A stretch of 64,000 bases of DNA from Rubellimicrobium sp. (lineage in GTDB: Bacteria; Pseudomonadota; Alphaproteobacteria; Rhodobacterales; Rhodobacteraceae), in contig JACFNP010000002.1 in NCBI GenBank assembly GCA_019454835.1, positions 39,847 to 103,846 of the forward strand, read 5' to 3'. The notes under the pieces are model-generated. The model had not been told where the DNA came from and ran no database searches. It saw nothing but the letters and a program-made list of their open reading frames with translations. The position numbers and the translations under genes were made by a program. This document shows positions 43,347 to 51,168 of this stretch, one piece after another (the first letter of the stretch is position 1; every line of letters starts with the position of its first letter).

Positions 43347-44162
43347 TCAGTTACCGATGGCGCGGCCTGCCAGCGCGATGGCCTGCTGGTAGACCGTGGC
43401 CGCGTTCCATTCGCCGATGACGGCGAAATTCGGCTCGCCCTCCTGATAGCCCAGCCCCGGCTGCCAGCCCTTTTGCCGCAGGAAATTCGCGGTCGAGGCG
43501 ATGGCGTCATACATGTTGTAGAAATCCACCCGCCCGTCGCCGTCGCCGTCGCGGCCATAGGCCAGCGCGTTGCCGGGCAGGAACTGGGTATGGCCCAGCT
43601 CGCCGTGGAAGGCGCCGATCTGTGACGGGCTGAGCGAGCCGTGATCCACCAGCAGCAGCGCGGCAAGCGCATGGGGCTGGAAGAACGCGCTGCGGCGGCA
43701 GTCATAGGCCATGGTGGTGATCGAGTTGATGACGTTTTCCGATCCCATGTTGGCGCCGAAGCCGGTCTCCATGCCGTGAATCGCCAGCAGCACGCCCGCA
43801 GGCACGCCGTAGATGGCGGTGATCTGGTCGAAGAAGCTGCGGTTGCGTTCGAGATGCCGCCGCGCCTGCGCGGCAAAACCGTCGACGGACCCCAGCCGGA
43901 TGCGGATGAAGTCGCCCAGCGCATAGCGCACGCCGGTCTGGTTGCGGTCGGCGTTGATGGTGCGGGTGGCGTATTGCGCGTTGGCCAGCGCGGCCAGCCC
44001 GGCCTGTCCGACCCCGTTGGCCTGCGCCAGCGCCGCGAATTCAGCCTTCCAGTCTGCAAAGCCCGAGGCATCATTGCCGCAGGTCAGCGCGGCCGCCGGG
44101 GCAGCGGTGACAAGGGCGAGGGCAAGCGCGGAGGCGATCCGGCGCAGGGGGGTGTGACACAC
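43347..44162 (-). CDS. Lytic murein transglycosylase, MltB-like
   Basis: 271 residues starting at GTG 44162 with GGGAG eight bases upstream. Signal peptide RRIASALALALVTAAPAAA (cleavage about 25), so periplasmic. MltB-family features: LLAIHGMETGFGANMG with catalytic Glu132, SAFFQPHALAALLLVDHGSL, GELGHTQFLPGNALAYGRDGDGDGRVDFYNMYDAIASTANFL near 190-230. Cleaves peptidoglycan glycan strands non-hydrolytically. No lipobox Cys at the cleavage site, so a soluble form. Confidence 0.88.
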   Translation of the reverse strand: MCHTPLRRIASALALALVTAAPAAALTCGNDASGFADWKAEFAALAQANGVGQAGLAALANAQYATRTINADRNQTGVRYALGDFIRIRLGSVDGFAAQARRHLERNRSFFDQITAIYGVPAGVLLAIHGMETGFGANMGSENVINSITTMAYDCRRSAFFQPHALAALLLVDHGSLSPSQIGAFHGELGHTQFLPGNALAYGRDGDGDGRVDFYNMYDAIASTANFLRQKGWQPGLGYQEGEPNFAVIGEWNAATVYQQAIALAGRAIGN

Positions 44163-44256
44163 GACGGCAACTCCCTGAAAACCTGAAACGGTCTGTCGGG
44201 AGCCAGCCTAGCATCCGGTCGTGCACCGGGCGAGGGGGAATATCCGGGGGGAACCC

Positions 44257-44344
44257 CGTCATTGCGAGGCGAAGCCGAAGCAACCTCGACCGCTCGCGCA
44301 CGACATCGGGGTTGCTTCGTCGCCTGCGGCTCCTCGCAATGACG
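44257..44344. repeat. CGTCATTGCGAGG palindromic repeat, copy 16
   Basis: Forward-spacer core (CAACCTCGA/TCGGGGTTG), first of a tandem pair between the transglycosylase and phaZ. Confidence 0.95.
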
Positions 44345-44355
44345 AGATGAGCAAC

Positions 44356-44440
44356 CGTCATTGCGAGGCGAAGCCGAAGCAACCCCGATCACTCGCACAT
44401 GACATCGGGGTTGCCTCGTCGGCTTCGCCCCGCAATGACG
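44356..44440. repeat. CGTCATTGCGAGG palindromic repeat, copy 17
   Basis: Forward-type core with altered spacer (CACTCGCACATGA), second of the tandem pair, about 25 bases from the phaZ stop. Confidence 0.95.
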
Positions 44441-44464
44441 GGGTGGCGGGGCGCGGGGAACCCG

Positions 44465-45733
44465 TTAGCGCGCGGCGGCGACGGGTCTGGTCCGGGCGGG
44501 GGCCTCGGTATGGGCGTCCATGAAATCCAGCACCAGCGGGCGGATGTTCTTGCGCCAGGCCTTGCCCGCGAAGATGCCGTAGTGACCGGCGTTCGGCTCG
44601 ACATGCGCGGCCTTGTCGGCGTCCTTCAGTCCGGTCAGCAGCCCCAGCGCGGCGCTGCACTGGCCGGGGGCCGAGATGTCGTCGCGCTCGCCCTCGACCG
44701 CCATGACGGCGACGCGGCTGATCTTGCCGAAATCGACCGGATCGGCGCCCAGCGTGAAGGCGTTGCGGGCGATCTCGCGCTCCTTGAAGATGCGCAGCAC
44801 GGTCGAGAGATAGAATTCGGCGGTCATGTCCATGACCGCCAGATATTCGTCGTAGAAGATGTTGTGCTTGTCGTAGTCGCCTGCCTGCCCCTGCGCCATG
44901 CGGAAGATCTGGTCGCGGAAGGCCAGCGCATGGGTGCCCGCGTTCATCGAGATGAACGAGGCAAGCTGCAACAGGCCGGGATAGACCATGCGGCCCACGC
45001 CTGCATATTTGAAGCCGACCTGCTGGATGATGAACTGCTCGATCTGGCCCATCGTCACGCGGCGGCCGAAATCGCTGACCTCGGTGGGGTTGGCGTCGGG
45101 ATCGACCGGCCCGCCGATCAGGGTCAGCGTGCGCGGCTGCGCGTCGGGTGCGTGTTCAGCCAGCCAGGCGGTGGCGGCCAGCGCCAGCGGCACCGGCTGG
45201 CAGATCGCCACCACATGCAGGTCGGGGCCCAGCGCCTGCATGAAGTCGATCAGGTAGCGCGTGTAGTCCTCGATATCGAAATGACCCTCACTGACCGGGA
45301 TGTCGCGGGCGTTCTTCCAGTCGGTGACATGGACCTCGCAGTCGGGCAGCAGCGAGATCACCGTCTTGCGCAGCAATGTCGCGTAATGGCCCGACATCGG
45401 CGCCACCAGCAGCACCTTGCGCTGGCGCGGCTTGCGGTCGGGGATGCGGAAATGGATCAGGTCGCCGAAGGGGCGCTCGACCAGGGTTTCGACCCTCACG
45501 ATCCGGTCGCGGCCGTCGGGGCCGGTGACGGTCGGGATGCCCCAGTCGGGTTTCGCCACCATCCGCGAGAAGGTCCGCGAGGTGATCGACCCCCAGGCCC
45601 GCATCATGTCGACTGCCGGATTGCCCAGCGCGCTCATCGCCGGATAGGCCGCCAGCGCCCGCGTCGAGGCGCCGATCCACTGGTTCGTGTTGCGCAGGCT
45701 TTCCATGAGGTCGTAGGTGAACATATACTTCAA
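44465..45733 (-). CDS. phaZ: Intracellular poly(3-hydroxyalkanoate) depolymerase
   Basis: 422 residues. Degrades cytoplasmic PHB granules. N-terminal MKYMFTYDLMESLRNTNQWIGASTRALAAYPAMSALGNP is typical of PhaZ. The catalytic Cys box is VVAICQPVPLALAA (Cys179), in the alpha/beta-hydrolase setting VLLVAPMSGHYATLLRKTV near 108, and C-terminal AGHYGIFAGKAWRKNIRP near 390 holds the likely His. Divergent from phaC with an 88-base spacer, so granule synthesis and breakdown genes share an upstream region. Confidence 0.92.
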   Translation of the reverse strand: MKYMFTYDLMESLRNTNQWIGASTRALAAYPAMSALGNPAVDMMRAWGSITSRTFSRMVAKPDWGIPTVTGPDGRDRIVRVETLVERPFGDLIHFRIPDRKPRQRKVLLVAPMSGHYATLLRKTVISLLPDCEVHVTDWKNARDIPVSEGHFDIEDYTRYLIDFMQALGPDLHVVAICQPVPLALAATAWLAEHAPDAQPRTLTLIGGPVDPDANPTEVSDFGRRVTMGQIEQFIIQQVGFKYAGVGRMVYPGLLQLASFISMNAGTHALAFRDQIFRMAQGQAGDYDKHNIFYDEYLAVMDMTAEFYLSTVLRIFKEREIARNAFTLGADPVDFGKISRVAVMAVEGERDDISAPGQCSAALGLLTGLKDADKAAHVEPNAGHYGIFAGKAWRKNIRPLVLDFMDAHTEAPARTRPVAAAR

Positions 45734-45821
45734 GACGCGGCCCTCTTGCTTCCCGGTCGGCGCCCGGGCCCGGTGGCGAGCGGGGGTGCTGCGGGTGCAA
45801 ACCTATGGTGCAGGTGCGGCG

Positions 45822-47636
45822 ATGACAACACGTGATCCACATCAATCGCAGGCTTCGCCGCAAGGTGACGCGGTGTCACCCGATCTGGAACGGAACCTGC
45901 AGCGCATCGACGAGCTGTCCCGCCGTCTGGTCGCGGCGCTGTCGGCGCGCAGGCAGGTGCCCCAGGCGCTGCAGGGGCCGTCGCCCGAGCTTTACGCCAA
46001 TGCCGCGCAGGCGTGGATGCAGGAATGGCTCACCAATCCCGCCCGGCTGATCGGCCAGCAGGTCGAATACTGGGCCGATACCGTGAAGCATTATGCCGAG
46101 GCGCAGCAGGCCTTCCTGCAAGGCGGCATGAAGGCGCCCGAAGACCCCGGCCCGAAGGACCGCCGCTTTGCCAATCCGCTCTGGGATTCGCATCCGTGGT
46201 TCAACTTTCTCAAGCAGCAATACCTGCGCAACGCCGCCGCCGTGACGGATGCGGTGCAGACCGTCGACGGGCTGGACCCGCGCGAGCGCAAGCGGCTGGA
46301 ATATTTCGCCGACCAGATCGTCAACATGATGAGTCCGGCGAATTTCCTCGGGTCGAACCCCGACGCGCTGGAGAAGGCCGTGGCGACCGGCGGGCAGAGT
46401 CTGGTCGACGGGCTGGAAAACTTCGTGCGCGACCTCGAGGAGAACGAGGGCGAGCTGATCGTGACGCTGGCCGACAGGGATGCCTTTGTCGTGGGGCAGA
46501 ACCTCGCCACGACGCCCGGTTCGGTCGTCTGGCGCAACCGGCTGTTCGAGCTGATCCAGTATGCGCCCGCCACCGACACGGTGCACGAGATCCCGCTGGT
46601 GATCTTTCCGCCCTGGATCAACAAGTTCTACATCCTCGACCTGAAGCCGCAGAATTCGCTGATCCGCTGGCTGGTCGGGCAGGGCCATACGGTCTTTGTG
46701 GTGAGCTGGCGCAATCCGGGGCCGGAGCTGTCGGACGTGACGATGTCCACCTATGTCGAGGAGGGCTTTCTGGCCGCCATCGACGAGGTGCGGGCGATCT
46801 GCGGCGTGAGGAAGGTGAACGCGGTCGGCTATTGCGTCGCGGGCACGACGCTGGCGCTGACTCTGGGCCTGCTGAAGAAACGCCGCCGCTCGCCGGTCAA
46901 TTCGGCAACCTTCTTCACGGCGCTGACCGATTTTGCCGATCCGGGCGAGCTGGGCGTGTTTCTCGACAACGACTTCGTCGATGCGATCGAGGCCGAGGTG
47001 CGCGAGAAGGGCGTGCTCGACCGCTTCTACATGACGCGGACCTTTTCCTATCTGCGCTCGAACGATCTGGTTTACCGCCCGGCGATCCGCTCGTACATGC
47101 TGGGCGAGCCGCCGCCCGCGTTCGACCTGCTCTACTGGAACGGCGACGGCACCAACCTGCCCGCGCGCATGGCGGTGGAATACCTGCGGCTGCTCTATCA
47201 GCAGAACCTTCTGGCGACGAAGGGCTTTCCGGTGGCCGACAAGGTTGTCAAACTGGCCGATGTGACGGTGCCGCTGTTCGCGGTCGCCTGCCAGACCGAC
47301 CATATCGCGGGCTGGCAGTCGGCGCTCGCGGGCGTGCGGCAGATGGGATCGGGTGACAAGACCTTCGTGCTGTCGCAGAGCGGCCATATCGCCGGGATCG
47401 TGAACCCGCCCGCGCGCGAGAAATACGACCATTACACCAATGCCGACCTGTCGCTGGCCGCCGACGACTGGCTGGCCGGGGCCGAGCGGCACCGGGGGTC
47501 GTGGTGGCCGCGCTGGCACGCCTGGCTGGCGCCGCGTTCGGGGCGGATGGTGCCCGCCCGGACGCCGGGTGATTCGACGCATTCCGTGCTTGCCCCGGCG
47601 CCGGGCAGCTATGTCGTCGCGCGGCCCGGAAGCTAA
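45822..47636 (+). CDS. phaC: Class I poly(3-hydroxyalkanoate) synthase
   Basis: 604 residues. Polymerises 3-hydroxyacyl-CoA. N-terminal PhaC domain (about 80-260: FANPLWDSHPWFNFLKQQYL, DRDAFVVGQNLATTPGSVVWRN), then the lipase-like box GYCVAGT with catalytic Cys338, FFTALTDFADPGELGVFLD, FDLLYWNGDGTNLPARM, and C-terminal catalytic His in LSQSGHIAGIVNPP near 528. Start at MTTRDPHQSQ (45822); the longer frame runs back through the phaZ promoter region. TGC-rich sequence just upstream could bind PhaR weakly. Confidence 0.93.
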   Translation: MTTRDPHQSQASPQGDAVSPDLERNLQRIDELSRRLVAALSARRQVPQALQGPSPELYANAAQAWMQEWLTNPARLIGQQVEYWADTVKHYAEAQQAFLQGGMKAPEDPGPKDRRFANPLWDSHPWFNFLKQQYLRNAAAVTDAVQTVDGLDPRERKRLEYFADQIVNMMSPANFLGSNPDALEKAVATGGQSLVDGLENFVRDLEENEGELIVTLADRDAFVVGQNLATTPGSVVWRNRLFELIQYAPATDTVHEIPLVIFPPWINKFYILDLKPQNSLIRWLVGQGHTVFVVSWRNPGPELSDVTMSTYVEEGFLAAIDEVRAICGVRKVNAVGYCVAGTTLALTLGLLKKRRRSPVNSATFFTALTDFADPGELGVFLDNDFVDAIEAEVREKGVLDRFYMTRTFSYLRSNDLVYRPAIRSYMLGEPPPAFDLLYWNGDGTNLPARMAVEYLRLLYQQNLLATKGFPVADKVVKLADVTVPLFAVACQTDHIAGWQSALAGVRQMGSGDKTFVLSQSGHIAGIVNPPAREKYDHYTNADLSLAADDWLAGAERHRGSWWPRWHAWLAPRSGRMVPARTPGDSTHSVLAPAPGSYVVARPGS

Positions 47637-47679
47637 CCCGCTGGAAAGCCGCGCGTTTCGCGCGCGCAGAAAAATAATG

Positions 47680-47690
47680 CTGCGACGCAG
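47680..47690. promoter_or_regulatory. PhaR operator O1 (CTGCGACGCAG)
   Basis: Exact CTGC-N3-GCAG palindrome, the PhaR target I know from Rhodobacter/Paracoccus. It lies upstream of the phaP -35 box. Confidence 0.8.
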
Positions 47691-47699
47691 AAAAAAGAC

Positions 47700-47728
47700 T
47701 TGAAATGCTGCGACGCAGCGTTCATATC
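47700..47728 (+). promoter_or_regulatory. phaP promoter
   Basis: TTGAAA (47700-47705), a 17-base spacer and CATATC (47723-47728). Operator O2 fills the spacer, so bound PhaR would block RNA polymerase. Confidence 0.6.
47708..47718. promoter_or_regulatory. PhaR operator O2 (CTGCGACGCAG)
   Basis: Identical to O1 and exactly 28 bases downstream of it, inside the phaP promoter spacer. Two equal sites 28 bases apart suggest cooperative binding. Confidence 0.82.
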
Positions 47729-47784
47729 GGGGTCATCGGATGAACGAGGCGCGGATGCCTCCCCCAATGTGAAAGGGCTGTCAC

Positions 47785-48228
47785 ATGGCCAAGACCCAGG
47801 ACCTGAACGCGATGATGAAGGATGCGATGTCGGCGTTCCCCATCGACAACAAGGCGTTCGAGCAGTTCTTCAAGTCGCAGTCGGCCTTCGCCGAAAAGTT
47901 CTCGGCCGTCGCCATCGACGCGGCCCAGAAGTCGACCGACCTGTCGGCCAAGTGGATGCAGGACACGCTCGGCAAGTTCGCCGACGTGACCCGCGCCAAG
48001 GACGAAGCCGCCGACTATGCCAAGTCGGTCGGTGAATTCTTCCAGTCGTCGGCCGAAGCCACCTCGGCGAACATGGCCGCCTTCGCCGAGATCGCCAAGA
48101 AGGTGCAGACCGAGACCGTCGAGCTGATGCTCGCCGCCGGCAAGGACATCAGCGACGAGGCGACCACCGTTGCCCGCAAGGCCACCACCGAGGCGACCGC
48201 CGCCGTGCGCAAGGCCGCTGCCGCCTGA
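47785..48228 (+). CDS. phaP: Phasin (PHA granule-associated protein)
   Basis: 147 residues, mostly amphipathic helix without Cys. MAKTQDLNAMMKDAMSAFPIDNKAFEQFFKSQSAFAEKFSAVAIDAAQKSTDLSAKWMQDTLGKFADVTRAKDEAADYAKSV is a typical alphaproteobacterial phasin. The C-terminus is an Ala/Lys/Thr-rich helix. Coats PHB granules. GAAAGGG ten bases upstream; preceded by two PhaR operators and followed by a strong hairpin terminator, consistent with high, polymer-dependent expression. Confidence 0.93.
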   Translation: MAKTQDLNAMMKDAMSAFPIDNKAFEQFFKSQSAFAEKFSAVAIDAAQKSTDLSAKWMQDTLGKFADVTRAKDEAADYAKSVGEFFQSSAEATSANMAAFAEIAKKVQTETVELMLAAGKDISDEATTVARKATTEATAAVRKAAAA

Positions 48229-48292
48229 GGCAGACCAGTTTCCCGGCCCTCTCCTCCCTCCCCGGCCGGGCCGCCCGATCCTCCCTCGGGCA

Positions 48293-48326
48293 GGGCATGC
48301 TGCTGACGCGGCATGCCCTTTTCTTT
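48293..48326 (+). terminator. Rho-independent terminator after phaP
   Basis: GGGCATGC, a 10-base loop and GCATGCCC, followed by TTTTCTTT. The best intrinsic terminator in the window; separates phaP from phaR. Confidence 0.85.
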
Positions 48327-48411
48327 CGCATACGCGCGGCCTGGATCGGGCGGCGTTCGACCTGCTTCAGCGGACCCGCTCGGGCTTGTTGTTTTGTCGC
48401 ATTGTCGCGAG

Positions 48412-48446
48412 CGCCAGATGTTTCCATCTGGCTGCGAAATGCTCTA
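48412..48446 (-). repeat. AGAGCATTTCGCAG palindromic element, full copy
   Basis: The minus strand reads TAGAGCATTTCGCAG, then CCAGATGGAAACATCTGG, whose halves form a hairpin (CCAGATG/CATCTGG). Lies 35 bases before the phaR start and matches the copy at 7963. Confidence 0.85.
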
Positions 48447-48479
48447 GGCTTTCGCGCAGCACCCAGTGGAGGGAAGACC

Positions 48480-49016
48480 ATGACCGAGACGGCGAAGCCC
48501 CTGCTCATCAAGCGCTATGCCAGCCGCCGCCTCTACAATACCGAGACCAGCGATTACGTCACGCTCGACGATATCGCGGGCTATATCCGCGAGGGGCGTG
48601 ACGTGCAGATCGTCGACCTGAAATCGGGCGACGACCTGACGCGGCAGTATCTGCTGCAGATCGTCGCCGAACACGAAAGCCGCGGCGAAAGCGTGCTGCC
48701 GGTCGACGTGCTGACCGAACTGGTGCGCAGCTACACCAGCCAGGCGGCGAACGTGATGCCGCAGTTTCTGGCCGCCAGCTTCGAGATGCTGCGTCAGGGC
48801 CAGAGCGCGATGATGGAGAACCTGCACAAGAGCTCGCCGATGGCGGGGATGCCGGGGTTCGACGCGATGCGGGCGCAGCAGGAGGCGTTTCTCAAGGCGT
48901 TGGGCGATTTCATGCCGCAGGCAGGCGCGATGCCGCCGGATCGCAGCGACGAGATTGCCGGGATCAGGGCGGAACTGGCGGAACTGCAGGCGAAGCTGTC
49001 GAAGCTGGGGAAGTAG
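48480..49016 (+). CDS. phaR: PHA synthesis repressor PhaR
   Basis: 178 residues. N-terminal PHB/PHA accumulation regulator DNA-binding domain LLIKRYASRRLYNTETSDYVTLDDIAGYIREGRDVQIVDLKSGDDLTRQYLLQIV (about 8-64), then the PHB-binding domain and a C-terminal coiled stretch (ELAELQAKLSKL). Binds CTGC-N3-GCAG sites and is released by nascent PHB, so it probably controls the operators at 47680 and 47708. GGAGGGA is 8 bases before the ATG; a longer frame upstream crosses a repeat and the terminator and is rejected. Confidence 0.93.
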   Translation: MTETAKPLLIKRYASRRLYNTETSDYVTLDDIAGYIREGRDVQIVDLKSGDDLTRQYLLQIVAEHESRGESVLPVDVLTELVRSYTSQAANVMPQFLAASFEMLRQGQSAMMENLHKSSPMAGMPGFDAMRAQQEAFLKALGDFMPQAGAMPPDRSDEIAGIRAELAELQAKLSKLGK

Positions 49017-49349
49017 GGGGGCGGCGTCTGCGGCGTGTGGTCCTGATGGAGATGAGGGGCGGCGGCACGGGCGGCGGGAGCACCGAGGTTTCTGACAATT
49101 TTCTGACAAATCGTTGATTTCCAACAAATTTGGCTATCCAAATTTCCAGAAATTTGGACGCGCGCGAGGCGTGGAAAAACCGGAAAATCCGCTGCCGACA
49201 ACCACGCAGCCCGACAATCACGCAGCCGGCCGCGCGCCCGCCGTCCGCAACGGCGCACCGCCACCAGCACCAGAGCGCGCCTGCGCCCCCTGCCAACCCC
49301 TGCCAGCGCCCCGGCCCATGGTGCCGCGCGCTGCCATTCTTCGCCCCGC
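49017..49349. other. Gap between phaR and the convergent small gene
   Basis: 333 bases with an AT-rich island (49085-49160) holding TCTGACAA twice and palindrome copy B, then GC-rich, Pro/Ala-rich frames that do not look coding. No gene recognised. Confidence 0.5.
49138..49157. repeat. 20-base palindrome CCAAATTTCCAGAAATTTGG, copy B
   Basis: Same palindrome as 30282-30301, preceded in both by CTAT. An extra half-site AAATTTGG lies on its left (about 49126-49133). Lies downstream of both flanking genes, so not an obvious promoter operator. Confidence 0.85.
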
Positions 49350-49643
49350 TCAGAACATCACATCGATCGGCCCCCTGCTGCAGACGATGAGATAATGGTG
49401 CGGCGTGCGCACCAGGCGAAAGCCGCGACTGCGCACCTCGGCCTCGAAGACGGCGTGGCCGACCTCGCGTCCCACATCGACGATCTGGCGGCGGATGATG
49501 CCGCCGATTTCGACCGCGCGGCAGTCGAACACCGAGGCCAGCCATTCCAGCCCGCGCGGCCGGTCGCGCGCCCAGTCGACGGGCGGCGGATCGGGCCAGC
49601 GGTCAGCCAGGGGCAAAGTACGAATCGGGGCATGTTGCATCAT
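49350..49643 (-). CDS. Small conserved protein of unknown function
   Basis: 97 residues from MMQHAPIRTLPLADRWPDPPPVDWARDRPRGLEWLASVFDCRAVEIGGIIRRQIVDVGREVGHAVFEAEVRSRGFRLV... ending VCSRGPIDVMF. The composition is protein-like (balanced charges, regular hydrophobics), unlike shadow frames, and I recall similar small proteins in Rhodobacterales, but no domain is recognised. No signal peptide. A longer frame begins at 49718, yet similarity-like sequence begins at MMQ. Sits between phaR and the aminotransferase gene. Confidence 0.6.
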   Translation of the reverse strand: MMQHAPIRTLPLADRWPDPPPVDWARDRPRGLEWLASVFDCRAVEIGGIIRRQIVDVGREVGHAVFEAEVRSRGFRLVRTPHHYLIVCSRGPIDVMF

Positions 49644-49677
49644 GCCCCGACTCTGCGCGCTTTTGGTTAAGAAACCG

Positions 49678-51045
49678 TCAAGCGAGCTCGGCAAACACCT
49701 TGTCGAGCGCCAGTTCAAGTTTCTCGAACATCTCGTCCAGATGCGCTTCGGTCATGATGAACGGCGGCGCCAGCACGATGGATTGGCCCAGCGGGCGGCA
49801 GATCAGCCCCTGGTCGGTGCAGGCGTTGGCGATGCGCTCAGACACCGACACTTCCGGCGCGAACGGCGTCTTGGTCGCCTTGTCGGCCACCGCCTCGAGC
49901 GCGCCCATGAAGCCCTTGCCGCGCCATTCGCCGATGTTGGCCTTCTGCGCCAGCCGCGCGAGGCCGCCCTCGAACTTCGGGGTCAGCGCCGTCACGTTCT
50001 CGGCAAGCCCCTCGTTCATCACCACGTCGATCGCCTTGAGCGCGATCGCGCAGCCGACCGGATGCCCCGAGGCGGTAAAGCCGTGCGGGAATTCCTCGAT
50101 CTTCTCGGCCGCCGCCTGCATCCGTTCCGCCAGGTCGGGGCCAAGGATCACCGCGCCCATCGGAAAGAACCCGGCGGTCAGGTTCTTGGACGAGATGATC
50201 GCGTCGGGGATGAACCCGTAGGTCTCGCAGCCCCAGGTGTTGCCGGTGCGGCCAAAGCCGGTGATGACCTCGTCGGAAATCACCGGGATGCCGTATTTGC
50301 GCAGCACCGGCACGACCGCCTGGAAATAGCCCTCGGACGGCGGGATCACGCCGCCTGCGCCCATCACCGGCTCGGCGAAGAACCCGGCGATGGTCTCGGG
50401 GCCTTCCTTGATGATCGTCGCTTCCAGCTCGTTTGCCATGCGGGCGGTGAACTGGGCCTCGGTCTCGCCCGCCTGGCCGTTACGCCAGTAATGCGGGCAG
50501 GTCAGGTGGATGAAGCCCGGCAGCGGCAGGCCGAACACCGAATTGTAGGGCTTGCCGGTCATGCTGGCGCTGACGGCGGTGACGCCGTGATAGGCATTCA
50601 CCCGCGTCAGGATCTTGCGCCGCTGCGGCTGACCTTCCGACGCCCAGAGGAACCACAGCATCTTCACCATCGTGTCGTTCGCTTCCGACCCCGAGTTGGT
50701 GTAGAACACCTTGCCCGACGCGAACGGCGACACCTCGACCAGCTTTTCGGACAGCATCACCGTCTGGTCAGACATCCGCCCGAAGAACGAATGATAGCCG
50801 GGGAAGCGGGCGTATTGTTCCTGCGCGGCGGCGATCAGGCCCGGATGGTCGAACCCCGCGACCATGTTCCACAGGCCCGAATTGGCATCCAGATAAGAAC
50901 GCCCGTGCACGTCGTGGATGTAGGGGCCGGTGCCATGCGTGACGACGACGGTGCCGCGTTCGTGGACGGTCGGCAGGTCGGTGAAGCCGTAGAAGGAATG
51001 GGCGTCGGCCCGTCCTTCCCAGCTATTGGGGCTGAAATCGCGCAT
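49678..51045 (-). CDS. Class III PLP-dependent omega-aminotransferase
   Basis: 455 residues. PLP-phosphate loop YTNSGSEANDTMVKM near 117, aromatic VNAYHGVTAVSASMTG near 150, FFAEPVMGAGGVIPPSEGYF near 222, SDEVITGFGRTG near 255, and Schiff-base Lys in ISSKNLTAGFFPMGAV near 285. Transfers amino groups from omega-amines, beta-alanine, taurine or GABA-type donors, usually to pyruvate. Substrate cannot be fixed from sequence. No adjacent dehydrogenase. ATG at MRDFSPNSW. Confidence 0.9.
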   Translation of the reverse strand: MRDFSPNSWEGRADAHSFYGFTDLPTVHERGTVVVTHGTGPYIHDVHGRSYLDANSGLWNMVAGFDHPGLIAAAQEQYARFPGYHSFFGRMSDQTVMLSEKLVEVSPFASGKVFYTNSGSEANDTMVKMLWFLWASEGQPQRRKILTRVNAYHGVTAVSASMTGKPYNSVFGLPLPGFIHLTCPHYWRNGQAGETEAQFTARMANELEATIIKEGPETIAGFFAEPVMGAGGVIPPSEGYFQAVVPVLRKYGIPVISDEVITGFGRTGNTWGCETYGFIPDAIISSKNLTAGFFPMGAVILGPDLAERMQAAAEKIEEFPHGFTASGHPVGCAIALKAIDVVMNEGLAENVTALTPKFEGGLARLAQKANIGEWRGKGFMGALEAVADKATKTPFAPEVSVSERIANACTDQGLICRPLGQSIVLAPPFIMTEAHLDEMFEKLELALDKVFAELA

Positions 51046-51168
51046 GGAAGCATCCTCATCTCGTTTGGGCGCAGGCTATCTGGCCGCCCCGGCCCGCGCA
51101 ATCGGCTGATTGTGCGGGAGTCCGGCGTTTTGTCGCACGGGTCTTGCGGCGGGCGGACGGAATGCCCG

